Below, in pieces: positions 8,820 to 18,412 of a DNA stretch of 64,000 nt; position 1 is the stretch's first letter; each line of letters starts with the position of its first letter. Both the position numbers and the translations under genes were made by a program. Origin of the DNA: an uncultured bacterium (GTDB taxonomy: Bacteria; Vulcanimicrobiota; Xenobia; Xenobiales; Xenobiaceae); the NCBI GenBank assembly GCA_934636825.1, contig CAKUBG010000002.1:1-64000 (forward strand). Direction: 5' to 3'. Below the pieces are notes generated by a model. The model saw only the letters and a list, made by a program, of their open reading frames with translations. It ran no database searches and had not been told where the DNA came from.

Positions 8820-11800
8820 TTAGTCTCGATAGACAATTTCTGCATAACGCAAAAGGTCGTCTATATTGTAATTGATACTAGTTGCCGAAATATCTGGAGC
8901 TTGGACAAAAGGCCGCTTTAAATAAACGGTCTTAGTCTTATTTCCATCTACTTCGACTATAGCTAAAATAAATTCTTCAGGCTTATTTAAGCCAGTTAAA
9001 ATTTCATTTTTAGAAACAGTAACTGTAGCTGCCCCCGAAGCACGCCCTTTTACTTCTATAAAGCGCAAGCTCTTTCCATTTTTTGAGCTGGCAACAATTT
9101 CCGATTCAATATAGTAACCACACTTGGCAGCGCTTACATCTTTAGGCAAGTTGCCTAAGCTTTTCTCAATATTTATTACCGCTTGCATAGCTAATTGCTC
9201 AATTTGCTTTTTATTATGAGCAACTAAAGGCTTCGCTTCAGCGTAACCATTCAATTTATACAATAAACCTTGAGATACTACTAGAGCGCCACTAACAATA
9301 ATTGGAGGCGCAAAACTAAGGGCCGCTTCCCTAGCCAATTCTTGTAAACGCTTTTCTTTTCTAGCTTGCAATAATTGCATTTGCTCTTCAGCATAGCGAA
9401 GTTTACTCTCGGCATTAGCTTTACCATTTTTGGCGTCTTGAGCCAATTTAACGCTTTCACTATCGTAGTAACGAATTTCTTGATTTAAACGCTTCTCTAC
9501 TTCGCGCTTCATTTTCTTAAGCATAGGCTCGCGTTGCTGTTCTACTTCAAGTAAAAGCTGCGGTGCTATCTCTTGAAGAGCATACTCTTTAGCTCGTTTG
9601 GCTAAATCATCATGCAACCAAGCTTGAGTCTTTATATAATCAAGAATTAACGCCTTTTCTATAACGCTTGGCTCAGCATAATCTAAGTAAGGAGCAACTC
9701 CAGCTTTACCAACGTTACCTTCGCTATCTATTTCTACAAAATCGAACTTTTTGGCTAAAACTGTAGCCAAATCGTCTGCATTTTTATCTCCACTAATAAT
9801 TGTATCTTCAAGACAAATTAAAAGCTTTATATTTTCACTTTCATCATGACGATCAACTAAAATAGCGCCGTCAGCCAATTCTTTTTGCCATTGCTGGCAA
9901 CTTAAACCAACTACAGCTTGCAAAAGTGGATGCTCTAAATTAACTAAGTCTGCCTGAACTTGATTAGATATATTTACTAATTCTGGAGCAAAACAAATAC
10001 GCTTATAATGGCGAGCTAAACTTTTGGAGCTTTGCCTAGCATAATTATAAATTTGAGAAGGCACATGCAATATTTCATAGCGCCCTCTTTCAGCTTGATT
10101 GCCGACAACTCTAAAGCGGCCTTTAAGTTGAGCAAAAGCTTGAAGAAAAAAAGCCTCGATAAAATAAGGCTGAAGCTGGCGAATTTTAGCTCGTTCCAAA
10201 TCTTTTTTAATAGCATAAACTTGTTCGGTAGCCAAAATATCTTCAGTCAAAGCTTGCTCTTGAATAATTTTTTGTAGTTTTTCAGTTGCTAAAGAGTTAT
10301 CGATTATTGTATGCCAACAATTTTCGATTGCAGAATCATTTTGGCGTATAGCTTCAATAAGCAATTGGCGCAAAGATTTATTGTCAAAATTGATTTTACC
10401 CAAAATATCAAAGACTTGACCGCCTAAAGCGGCTTTTTCTTCTTCCAATTTAGCTAAAAGGCGTTCAAAAACTTGACCTTCGCGAGTTTGTATAGCAACT
10501 AAATTCCATAAGTGACAAACTTTTTGCTGTCCAATACGGTGAATGCGGCCAAAGCGCTGCTCTAAACGGTTGGGATTCCAAGGCAAATCATAATTGATCA
10601 TAAGGTGGGCGCGTTGTAAATTTATACCTTCGCCAGCTGCATCGGTAGCTAAAAGGATATAAACTTGCTCTTCTTGCTTAAAACGCTCTTCAGCGCGGCG
10701 CCGTTCGCTACGGTTCATACCTCCAGCAATAATTGCTACACTGTCAGTATTACCTATAAGATTAGTAATTTTGCGCTGTAAATAATTTAAGGTATCGCGA
10801 TGTTCCGTAAAAATAATGAGCTTTTCTTGCTGACCATTTGTAGTAGAAAAAATATCGGTCTTATCTTGCAATAAATCGGATAAAGCCGCCCATTTACTGT
10901 CGGTTCCGCTATAAACAAGCTTTTTAGCTTCTTCTTCCAAACGATATAAAGAAGCAATCTCTGCTTCCAATTCTTGAGCGCTTCGAGCGGCCGAAACTGA
11001 GCAACTTAAATTATCTTCAAAATCATCAAGATCGGCGGCGCTCAGTTCATCGTCATAGTCATCGACAATTTTTTCACCGGCGGCAGCATTTAAAGCACAG
11101 CGTTCCAGCAAACATTCTTGCAATTGTTCTTCTAAGCGCTGGCGACGGCGGCTTAAAGATTGATATATCGCTTCAGGAGACGAAGCCAAGCGGCGTTGCA
11201 AAATAGTTAAAGCAAAACCTACTCTATTTTTGCATTGATCGTTGAGCTTTTCCGCACGATTAAATTCGCAGCGCACATATTCAGTTACGTGTTCATAAAG
11301 GCTAGCTTCAGCTCGAGAAAGGTTATACTGTACGGTATGAGCCACCCTTTCGGGGAAAAGCGGAGTACCGTCAAATTTGAGCAACTTCTCTTTAACTAAG
11401 CGGCGCATTAAATCGGAAACATCTGGAGCTTTTTTAGCATTTAATCCGTGATTGGCTCCTTCAAAGCGATCTGGATCGACTAAAGACATAAAAAGTTGAA
11501 AGTCTTCATTTTTGCCATTGTGAGGTGTAGCCGTCAGTAACAAAAAATTGGTAGCCAACGTGCGCAACAATTGCCCCAATTTAAAGCGACCAGTGCGATA
11601 TATTTTTTTGCCAAACACAGTGGCCGCCATTTTATGGGCTTCGTCACAAACAATTAAATCCCAACGTTTAGCTTGGCTGAGCATATTTTGCAAAGCGCTG
11701 TTTCTAGCTAATTGATCGAGGCGAGCAATACAAAAATTTAGGCTATCAAAAATATTGCTGCTACAATTTTGTATTTTTTCGTTAGTTAAAAGCTCAAAAT

Positions 11801-12230
11801 TTAGGTTAAATTTGCTAGCCAACTCCTCTTGCCATTGCTCAGCCAAGCTGCCTGGAGAAACGATTAAGCACCGCTCTAAGCTGCCGCGCAAGAGTAGTTC
11901 TTTAATAAAAAGGCCGGTCATAATAGTTTTGCCGGCCCCAGGATCGTCAGCTAAAACATAATGCAAAGGCAAGCGCGGCAGCAGCTCTTGGTAGACAGCC
12001 GAAATTTGGTGGGGCAAAGGCTCAATAGCTGAAGTGTGCACCGCTGCATAAGGCTCGAAAAGATAAGCAAATTTAAGGCGGTAAGCTTCAGAAGCCAACT
12101 TGAAAAGTCGGCTGTCAGCTTGAAAGTTCCATTGTTGCTCGCTCTTATACTCCAAACTAGCCAACTTAAAGTGCTCCACAAAAAAAATCAGTGTCAAGCG
12201 CTGCGCCATACTTGTTTGCAGCCCAAGCAA
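8820..12230 (-). CDS. SNF2/DEAD-like helicase with C-terminal DUF3883 (defence-type)
   Basis: 1136 residues. Superfamily-2 helicase motifs are clear: Walker A GAGKT (98-102), DEAH (196-199), TATPH, and in the second RecA domain LATDAAGEGINLQ followed by NRLEQRFGRIHRIGQ. The C-terminal ~150 residues carry a DUF3883 domain (RFIEVKGRASG), which has a nuclease-like core. It is the first gene of the leftward helicase-methylase-ATPase operon. TTG at 12230 with AGGAT a few bases upstream is a workable start; ATG at 12209 is the alternative. The family acts in phage defence, where the helicase probably tracks on invading DNA. Confidence 0.88.
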   Translation of the reverse strand: MLGLQTSMAQRLTLIFFVEHFKLASLEYKSEQQWNFQADSRLFKLASEAYRLKFAYLFEPYAAVHTSAIEPLPHQISAVYQELLPRLPLHYVLADDPGAGKTIMTGLFIKELLLRGSLERCLIVSPGSLAEQWQEELASKFNLNFELLTNEKIQNCSSNIFDSLNFCIARLDQLARNSALQNMLSQAKRWDLIVCDEAHKMAATVFGKKIYRTGRFKLGQLLRTLATNFLLLTATPHNGKNEDFQLFMSLVDPDRFEGANHGLNAKKAPDVSDLMRRLVKEKLLKFDGTPLFPERVAHTVQYNLSRAEASLYEHVTEYVRCEFNRAEKLNDQCKNRVGFALTILQRRLASSPEAIYQSLSRRRQRLEEQLQECLLERCALNAAAGEKIVDDYDDELSAADLDDFEDNLSCSVSAARSAQELEAEIASLYRLEEEAKKLVYSGTDSKWAALSDLLQDKTDIFSTTNGQQEKLIIFTEHRDTLNYLQRKITNLIGNTDSVAIIAGGMNRSERRRAEERFKQEEQVYILLATDAAGEGINLQRAHLMINYDLPWNPNRLEQRFGRIHRIGQQKVCHLWNLVAIQTREGQVFERLLAKLEEEKAALGGQVFDILGKINFDNKSLRQLLIEAIRQNDSAIENCWHTIIDNSLATEKLQKIIQEQALTEDILATEQVYAIKKDLERAKIRQLQPYFIEAFFLQAFAQLKGRFRVVGNQAERGRYEILHVPSQIYNYARQSSKSLARHYKRICFAPELVNISNQVQADLVNLEHPLLQAVVGLSCQQWQKELADGAILVDRHDESENIKLLICLEDTIISGDKNADDLATVLAKKFDFVEIDSEGNVGKAGVAPYLDYAEPSVIEKALILDYIKTQAWLHDDLAKRAKEYALQEIAPQLLLEVEQQREPMLKKMKREVEKRLNQEIRYYDSESVKLAQDAKNGKANAESKLRYAEEQMQLLQARKEKRLQELAREAALSFAPPIIVSGALVVSQGLLYKLNGYAEAKPLVAHNKKQIEQLAMQAVINIEKSLGNLPKDVSAAKCGYYIESEIVASSKNGKSLRFIEVKGRASGAATVTVSKNEILTGLNKPEEFILAIVEVDGNKTKTVYLKRPFVQAPDISATSINYNIDDLLRYAEIVYRD

Positions 12231-12307
12231 AATATCCTAGTCTAAAAATAGTACATCAAAAGAAACTTGCAAAAATGTATATTTTTTATGCTTTACATGT
12301 TATTGCT

Positions 12308-12415
12308 AAATTTATAGCCTCGTTGATTAGTTCGTTATATCCCTCCTCGAAAACGTCGCTAACGCGAAAAGTTTTCTCCGGTGGGTATAACGAACGTTTT
12401 GGCGGCTATAAATTT
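12308..12415. repeat. Long palindrome, copy 3 of 3
   Basis: Outer arms AAATTTATAGCC (12308-12319) and GGCTATAAATTT (12404-12415) are perfect. The inner arm GTTCGTTATATCC pairs with GGGTATAACGAAC through one G-T pair. It lies less than 80 bases upstream of the helicase start, so it may overlap the 5' leader or promoter of the defence operon. Confidence 0.85.
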
Positions 12416-13156
12416 CATTTACGCCTACACTTTTGTGCTAGCACAGTATCGTTACACTTACTGCGCCAATCTAGTTTTATGCTTATAGCTTGTTCATTTC
12501 AAAACTGGCGGATATTTTGTAAGCGGTTGCGGGAGTAAGGTATAAGTGTTCAAAGTCTCCGTTTCTCGGGTTTAACTGGCTGCGTTTACGCCTATAGCAA
12601 GCTACAGGCATATGAAAGCCTTTTGCTTTGCTATAGGCTAAACTCCGCTTAAAATTTGCCGAAACGAAGCCTTTCAGTGTTTGTAGGTTTCGTCCAAAGC
12701 TTTCGGCCTGGATTGTCGGCGTCTGCTCGTAAACGAGCAGCCATATCGGCAATTGGCCGAAGCTAAGGACTACACCGTGTCCGTTTGTGCTGACACAGCA
12801 TTGTTACACTTGCTGCGCCTGTTTTTATGCCCAATATTTTTGTAATATACACACGCAAGCGTAGTTTTAGCCAGCAGGCGGAGACAGGGGCGAATGAAGG
12901 CGAAGAATATTGGCCGAAGCTTTAACTTCGGTCAGTTCGAGCCTGAAAGAGCCGCTGCCGGAGCTAGCCAACATGAACACGAGCCCGCAGCCATAACTTA
13001 TAGCGAAATTTTTTCACCATATCGGTAGCGCAGGCCTCTGGCCGTTAGGCCAGTCAACCGGAGCGTAGATATGGTAAAAAATGCAGCTAACACTAAATAG
13101 CTAATTGGCGGGCGGAACACTTATTAGCGTCTCTAAGCGTAAAACTACGCAACCAA
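12416..13156 (+). repeat. Structured non-coding repeat body, copy 3 (candidate ncRNA)
   Basis: About 740 bp, the longest copy. It keeps the order of blocks seen in copy 1, including the CTGCTCGT hairpin (12723-12740), the GGCGGAGACAG block, the ATATGGTAAAAAA stem and GGCGGGCGGAACAC. The hairpin at 12911-12934 reads TGGCCGAAG/CTTCGGTCA where copy 1 has TGGACGCGCT/AGCGCGGTCCA: different bases, same stem. ATTGTCGG (12712-12719) pairs with TCGGCAAT (12746-12753) through two G-T pairs where copy 1 has Watson-Crick pairs. An extra partial copy of the ttgttacacttgctgcgcc motif is inserted near 12801-12820. Confidence 0.6.
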
Positions 13157-13158
13157 AC

Positions 13159-13195
13159 ATTGTCACTGCGCAAACGTGACTGGGCAGATGACAAT
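13159..13195 (-). terminator. Inverted repeat after lnt
   Basis: ATTGTCA (13159-13165) pairs with TGACAAT (13189-13195), extended inside by CTGC/GCAG with one unpaired base. It begins five bases beyond the lnt stop codon on the minus strand. The T-run is poor, so termination is only likely. Confidence 0.4.
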
Positions 13196-13200
13196 AGCGG

Positions 13201-14880
13201 TTAATTCTGTCGATTGCGTTTTGTATATGCAAAACAAATAGCCAACAGTAAAGCATAAATAAGCACTTGCCAATCGCCTAAGCGAGCGTAAAGCGTTAAA
13301 GTATTGTTAGGCACAACATAATCGACCATAATATTTTTTTCATTGATAGCCGACTCTTGTTGAACGCGACCGTATTTATCGATAAATCCGGAAATACCGG
13401 TATTACCTACTGGAAGAACAGGGCGAGCCAGCTCTACGGCACGCATAATATCTATATCAAAATGGCCAGGTAATTCGGCAGTTTCTTTAAACCAAGCATC
13501 GTTAGTAGGCGCAAAAAGAACTTCAGCGCCCTTAAGTACGTGTTGCCTGGCAACCCAAGTGCACATCGATTCAAAGCAAATAAGTACGCCGACTTTGTGG
13601 TCTTTAACTTGTAAAGCACAACTTCCCTCGCCTGGTTTATAATTCATAACCAATTTGACGCCAGGAATCCACTCAGGCCAGTATTTGCGACCAGGCAAAT
13701 ATTCACCAAAAGGTACAATATTCCACTTATTGTAACGCTCGCGATAAATTCCAATTTCATCCCAAGTACTGATAGCATTGTAAGAGCCATTATCTGGAGC
13801 GCTTTCAATAGAGCCGACCAAATACCAAGCGCGATTGCGACGGATAAAACGTCTCATCTGACGTCTATAATAATTATCATCCAAAAACTGACGATACGGA
13901 ACAGAAGTTTCCGGCCAACCTATAATTTCGGCGCCTTCTTTTATAGCTTGGCGGCTAGCTTCACCCAGAGCTTCAAAGTTTTCGTCAGCAAAAAATGGAT
14001 GGAAGCGCTTTTCTTGCGGAATAGAAAGTTGAATTAATCCCCATTTTACTGCGCCAGGTTGTTGCTTTTGATTAGCTAAAGACGGAGCTTGAGATAAAGT
14101 CACAGTACCCCAAATAATAATGAAAGCCCAAAGAGAAATACTTACATAGGCCCAGCTTTTTATTCCACTGTGTGTACCCTGAATAGCAGATTTGTCGTCA
14201 TTACAAGCTTGTTCTTGCTCGTGTTTAGCAACTTCCACAGTTTCGCCAACCAAGTTGCGGCGACAAATTAAACGCCATACAATTTCAGCTATTCCGATAT
14301 TTACTAAGGCTATAGCAAAACTCAAGCCCCACATTCCCCACAAACTATTAGCTTGCAACAATAAAGGCACTCTGGCTAGAGCTATCGACAAAAAGGCCCA
14401 GTTCATGCCAAAAACGCCCACAGTTTGCAAATACTCAGCTAAAGTGTAAAGTGCAGCTAGGCCAACTGCATACAGACAAAAGTTAGTCTGTTTGGAGCGC
14501 AATTTGACAGCCAGCCAAGCTAGTAAAGCGGGAATTATCGCTTTTTCTATAGCTAAAGCTACAGGAGCTCCCCAACCGAACACTTTTAGCCAGTACATGG
14601 AAATAACATGAAGTACAAAGCCAAAAGAGAAACCCAGCAATAAAGCTTTTTTACCTTCTTTTACAATAATAATTCCGAGTAAAAAAGGTACTAAGGCTAC
14701 GAAAACTAGCGGCCACCAACGTAAGAACGGGAAACACAAACTGAGTAAAAGGCCAGATAAAGCGCCTAAAGTTACTACGCTAATATAACTATTACCGGAT
14801 AAAATTTGGCGTCCAAAATTACTAGCTTTGCCTTTTGCCTGAGCGTCAGAGGCTATCTTACTTTCTTCCAATTTGGCCAA
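13201..14880 (-). CDS. lnt: Apolipoprotein N-acyltransferase
   Basis: 559 residues with six or more hydrophobic N-terminal segments, then a cytoplasm-opposite nitrilase-like domain. The catalytic Glu is in GWPETS, the Lys probably in YNKWN and the Cys in ICFESMC, matching the family's Glu-Lys-Cys triad. The enzyme adds the third acyl chain to lipoproteins in the inner membrane, which implies a diderm envelope. TTG at 14880 is preceded by GGAGG at nine bases, so TTG is the probable start. It is divergent from a lipoprotein gene and the lptD-like gene. Confidence 0.92.
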   Translation of the reverse strand: MAKLEESKIASDAQAKGKASNFGRQILSGNSYISVVTLGALSGLLLSLCFPFLRWWPLVFVALVPFLLGIIIVKEGKKALLLGFSFGFVLHVISMYWLKVFGWGAPVALAIEKAIIPALLAWLAVKLRSKQTNFCLYAVGLAALYTLAEYLQTVGVFGMNWAFLSIALARVPLLLQANSLWGMWGLSFAIALVNIGIAEIVWRLICRRNLVGETVEVAKHEQEQACNDDKSAIQGTHSGIKSWAYVSISLWAFIIIWGTVTLSQAPSLANQKQQPGAVKWGLIQLSIPQEKRFHPFFADENFEALGEASRQAIKEGAEIIGWPETSVPYRQFLDDNYYRRQMRRFIRRNRAWYLVGSIESAPDNGSYNAISTWDEIGIYRERYNKWNIVPFGEYLPGRKYWPEWIPGVKLVMNYKPGEGSCALQVKDHKVGVLICFESMCTWVARQHVLKGAEVLFAPTNDAWFKETAELPGHFDIDIMRAVELARPVLPVGNTGISGFIDKYGRVQQESAINEKNIMVDYVVPNNTLTLYARLGDWQVLIYALLLAICFAYTKRNRQN

Positions 14881-15097
14881 CTTTAATGACCTCCATTTTC
14901 CCTGTACGAAATCGATTTTTTGTGAAATTATAACTAGCGGCCACAGTTTCTCTTGCTTCCAGGGCTATCCTCTTGTCAAATTGTTGAGGCTACTGACAAG
15001 GATTTACCCTTACGCTAAAAAAAGATTTTGCCGGTCTTACGCGAATAAGGCGCGGATTTTCTCTATTTATATTTTTCGTGGTGGGTAAAAATCGAAA

Positions 15098-15823
15098 ATG
15101 CTTAACAAATCGACGATTTTAGGCGGAGCTTTGACCTTCTTTTTAGGCGGAGCTGTAGTACTAGGTGTTGGCGGTTGCGCTTCCGATACTGGCCCCAAGT
15201 ATTCTTCTATTCCCAATAGCAGCGGATCACCTTGTTTACGCTTTACCCTTACAGTTAATCCTAATGGAAAAATTGATACTGAAGGTAATGGCTTTTATGC
15301 AATTTTGCTCAATTCTACCGGCAGCACCATCGAAGTAACCGACTCTGATACTTTTACCGATTTTATCAGATTCGACGGTATCAATTTCGACTGGTACACT
15401 CGTCAAGCCAATTTGCCTAATGCTGGCTTTACTTTTTATCAAGTCGGTAGCCTCAATCCTGAAGGCTCTATCAGTTCAGATGGACGCAGTATCAACATTT
15501 TGTTAGATACTTACGATTCCAACACTTATTTAAATCAGTATATTGTCAACTCTAACTTTTCGGCTCAAGTAGTTACTACAGATAATACCAGCGACGCTTA
15601 TTTAGGTCGTGTCATAGACTTTATGGGTGACAACTTAAATTCCAACAGTTTGTATACTTTAAGTATAGACAAGCTTTATGGAATAGTTAGTCCCATCCCG
15701 TCTATTTACCCCAACGACTATATAAACGACTGGATTTCTCATAACGATTTAGATGCAGCTTTCCCCTATGCCAATTTCGATATCGATACTTTTGAAGTTT
15801 CGATCAGCTATCCTTACGAATAG
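15098..15823 (+). CDS. Lipoprotein of unknown function
   Basis: 241 residues. It has a hydrophobic N-terminus with a lipobox-like GVGGC ending at Cys27, so it is probably a lipid-anchored envelope protein. The mature part is rich in Asp, Asn, Ser, Thr and Tyr, with strand-like segments (FIRFDGINFDWY, FEVSISYPYE) and no motif I recognise. It lies 60 bp before the LptD-like gene on the same strand and may be co-transcribed with it, so a role in outer-membrane assembly is possible but unproven. The start ATG follows a GGTGGG stretch. Confidence 0.7.
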   Translation: MLNKSTILGGALTFFLGGAVVLGVGGCASDTGPKYSSIPNSSGSPCLRFTLTVNPNGKIDTEGNGFYAILLNSTGSTIEVTDSDTFTDFIRFDGINFDWYTRQANLPNAGFTFYQVGSLNPEGSISSDGRSINILLDTYDSNTYLNQYIVNSNFSAQVVTTDNTSDAYLGRVIDFMGDNLNSNSLYTLSIDKLYGIVSPIPSIYPNDYINDWISHNDLDAAFPYANFDIDTFEVSISYPYE

Positions 15824-15884
15824 TGGAAAAATCGATCGAGCTCTCTAAATCCCCCCAAACTACTGACAAGGAACACATTAAATT

Positions 15885-18299
15885 ATGAATTTAGGAGCGT
15901 ATCCCGGCAAATATCTGACGGTAGCAGTTGCTGTTATGGCTTGCAGCTTAGTTTGTGCTGGCCAAGTTTTAGCTCAGCAGCCTGATGATACCGCTCCAGC
16001 TCCTAAAAGTTATCAATCTGCGCAAAATGGTTCTTTCCTCAACCCTTTCAATACTATTCTGCCTCGATTAGAACGCTTGGAAGATATAAAACAACCGGCT
16101 CAAAACGATAGCAATTTAGAGGGGTTCATCGGTGGCTATGGCCGCTTTTTTGCTCAGCCCAGTACCAATGCTTTTACCTCTAATAGGCATTCTACCACCA
16201 GTAGCTCCTCTTATGCCGATTACCAAAATGAAGGCGAAGACGAAAACACTTTGCGCATAGCTTTCCAGGCGGATAGTTCCAACTCAGAGGAAGAATATAG
16301 CGATACGTCAGCCTCCTCAGCAGCCTTTGATACTCCAGTTCACTTAATTGCCGATAAAGTAACCGTTACGGAAGATTCTATTAAGGCCGAAGGCAACGCT
16401 TCCATCGACGTCATGGGCGCTCGTATGCTTTGCAACTATTTAGTTTTAGATAAAACTACTGGCAAAGTTACTGCTGTAGGCGAATGTATAGTTTATTGGA
16501 ATAACAACTTCGTAGCTGCCGATTGGCTTACTTACGATCCCAACGGCCAAGTTGCGGTAATGCATAACGTAACCGGTCAGGGCCACGATTTTTCTACTAA
16601 CGAAAATAGCAATATTGATGGAGATGTCTTCTTCTGGGCCGATACTTTGCAATGGACTAAAGAGAAAATGGTACTTACCGATTCTACTTTTACCACTTGC
16701 GATAAGCCTACCGACGAGCTAGATTACAAATTCGTCTCCAAATACGTAGAAATTTATCCCAATGATAAATTAGTTGCCAGCAATACAGCTATCTATTTGA
16801 AAGACAAACGTCTTTACACTATGCCTACTCTGAATGTTCCTTTGGATAATCAGAGACGAGCCCAAAATTCTATTATTCCACAAATCGGCAGCAATTCAGT
16901 AGACGGATGGTTCGCTAGAAATACTTTCGATTACGTTTTTAATAACGATAATTACGGCCAAATTTTACTCGACTATTATAGCAAAACTGGTATCGGTACC
17001 GGCATTAGGCATTACTACTCTTTAGGTGACAAGGGCGGAGGCGATTTTTATTACTATCGTTTAAATGGTGATAAAATCAACTCGCGCTACGATTTAAGCA
17101 GCAATATTCATTATGATTTTGATGATAAAACTAAAGTCTCTTGGGAATTTTCTTCTAATAGATCCGAGACTCCCGGTTTTACCAGTGAAAGTCGCATAAA
17201 TTCGCTTTTCAGCTTCCAACATAAAGATGAACGCCAAGATTTGCGTTTTTCGCAAAACTATAATACCAAAGGAAGCGAAAATACCAATAATACCTGGCGT
17301 AGTTACTATAGTTTACAACTCACTCCAGAGTTGTCTACAACTTGGAAAGCTGAAATGTCCACTATTTCTACAGCGCATCGCACTGCAGATAGATTTCATT
17401 ATCAAATCGGCTTGCGCCATACGAGCGAACTTTTTGATAGTGAATTACAAGTAGAAAATACCAATGGAGATCGCAACTATAGCCTCAATCGTAATCCTGA
17501 GTTTACTTTGCGCTCTCACCCTATTTTCATTGGCGATGTTCCGGTACTTACTTCTATAAGTTTGGGCCATGTTACCGAATCGCCTAGTATGTATTCTACA
17601 AATCGTTACGATTTACGCTTCCAAATTCCGGATCAGTCTTTTGAGTACGATTCTGGACGATTCTTGGCCGGCGCAGGTTTTAGGCAGCTTTTCTATGGCA
17701 ATGGGCAAAGTATGTATTCCTTAGCAGCGCGTCTGGGCTGGATGCAAGAATTAGGCGATGTGGGCACTTTGCGTTTGGATTACAACTGGCTCAATCCTCG
17801 CGGAGAGACACCTTTGCAATACGATCACATAGTAGGTTATGAGAATCTTACCGGCGGTATAGAGTTCTTTAAAGATGACGTCTTCAATTTTTCGGTAGTA
17901 AGCGGCTATAACCTCAAGACAGACCAATTCCAAAACGTTACTCCACGCTTGCAATTCCGTCCCAACAACAATTGGCTCATTGGAGCCAGTTGCAGTTACG
18001 ATCCGCGTTCTCATTCTTGGAGAAGTCTGGATACCAACTTGCGCACCCAATTATTTGACGGTCTATATGCTAGTCACTGGAGCGTTTACGATTTGGTCAA
18101 CCATCGCTTTACTTACCAAGACTATCAGCTTGACTATGAAGCTCACGACTGGGTCACCAGTTTAGTTTACCGCAGTGTCCAAAATGAGCTTTATTTCCAG
18201 TTTAGCTTGAAAGCCTTCCCTATGCCTGATGTAACTATCGGACCCAACTATACTAACGAAATTATTCCTAAAAATAGGCGCAATGCTTTTGTAAAATAG
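15885..18299 (+). CDS. lptD: LptD/OstA-like outer-membrane LPS-assembly protein
   Basis: 804 residues. A signal peptide ends near AGQVLA-QQ (residue ~31), followed by a low-complexity Ser-rich linker. An OstA/LptA-like periplasmic domain follows (VHLIADKVTVTEDSIKAEG, about 148-240), then a long region of alternating amphipathic strands with aromatic ends typical of a beta barrel. LptD inserts lipopolysaccharide into the outer leaflet of the outer membrane. The few cysteines of the proteobacterial protein are not conserved in the same pattern, and identity to well-known LptD appears low. An AAGGA ribosome-binding site lies about 15 bases before the ATG. Confidence 0.8.
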   Translation: MNLGAYPGKYLTVAVAVMACSLVCAGQVLAQQPDDTAPAPKSYQSAQNGSFLNPFNTILPRLERLEDIKQPAQNDSNLEGFIGGYGRFFAQPSTNAFTSNRHSTTSSSSYADYQNEGEDENTLRIAFQADSSNSEEEYSDTSASSAAFDTPVHLIADKVTVTEDSIKAEGNASIDVMGARMLCNYLVLDKTTGKVTAVGECIVYWNNNFVAADWLTYDPNGQVAVMHNVTGQGHDFSTNENSNIDGDVFFWADTLQWTKEKMVLTDSTFTTCDKPTDELDYKFVSKYVEIYPNDKLVASNTAIYLKDKRLYTMPTLNVPLDNQRRAQNSIIPQIGSNSVDGWFARNTFDYVFNNDNYGQILLDYYSKTGIGTGIRHYYSLGDKGGGDFYYYRLNGDKINSRYDLSSNIHYDFDDKTKVSWEFSSNRSETPGFTSESRINSLFSFQHKDERQDLRFSQNYNTKGSENTNNTWRSYYSLQLTPELSTTWKAEMSTISTAHRTADRFHYQIGLRHTSELFDSELQVENTNGDRNYSLNRNPEFTLRSHPIFIGDVPVLTSISLGHVTESPSMYSTNRYDLRFQIPDQSFEYDSGRFLAGAGFRQLFYGNGQSMYSLAARLGWMQELGDVGTLRLDYNWLNPRGETPLQYDHIVGYENLTGGIEFFKDDVFNFSVVSGYNLKTDQFQNVTPRLQFRPNNNWLIGASCSYDPRSHSWRSLDTNLRTQLFDGLYASHWSVYDLVNHRFTYQDYQLDYEAHDWVTSLVYRSVQNELYFQFSLKAFPMPDVTIGPNYTNEIIPKNRRNAFVK

Positions 18300-18326
18300 C
18301 TAGAAAAGCACAGCGTTGAAAATAAA

Positions 18327-18376
18327 AAAAGCTCCTCTGAATATTCATATGCCGAATTTTTCCAGATGGAGCTTTT
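18327..18376. terminator. Bidirectional terminator between lptD and hldD
   Basis: AAAAGCTCC (18327-18335) pairs with GGAGCTTTT (18368-18376), with an A-run on the left and T-rich sequence on the right. It lies between two convergent genes, so it can serve both strands. Confidence 0.75.
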
Positions 18377-18412
18377 CTTGTATAAGCAATTATTTTTTTA
18401 CTAACTTAAAAT

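Noticed and set aside
2570..12230. Calling the operon DISARM
   Set aside because: DISARM's defining drmA and drmB (DUF1998) proteins are absent; only the helicase and a methylase are shared in kind.
12483..12752. Short open frames inside the structured repeat (for example an 89-codon minus-strand frame)
   Set aside because: The frames differ between copies and are interrupted in copies 1 and 2, so they are by-products of the repeat.
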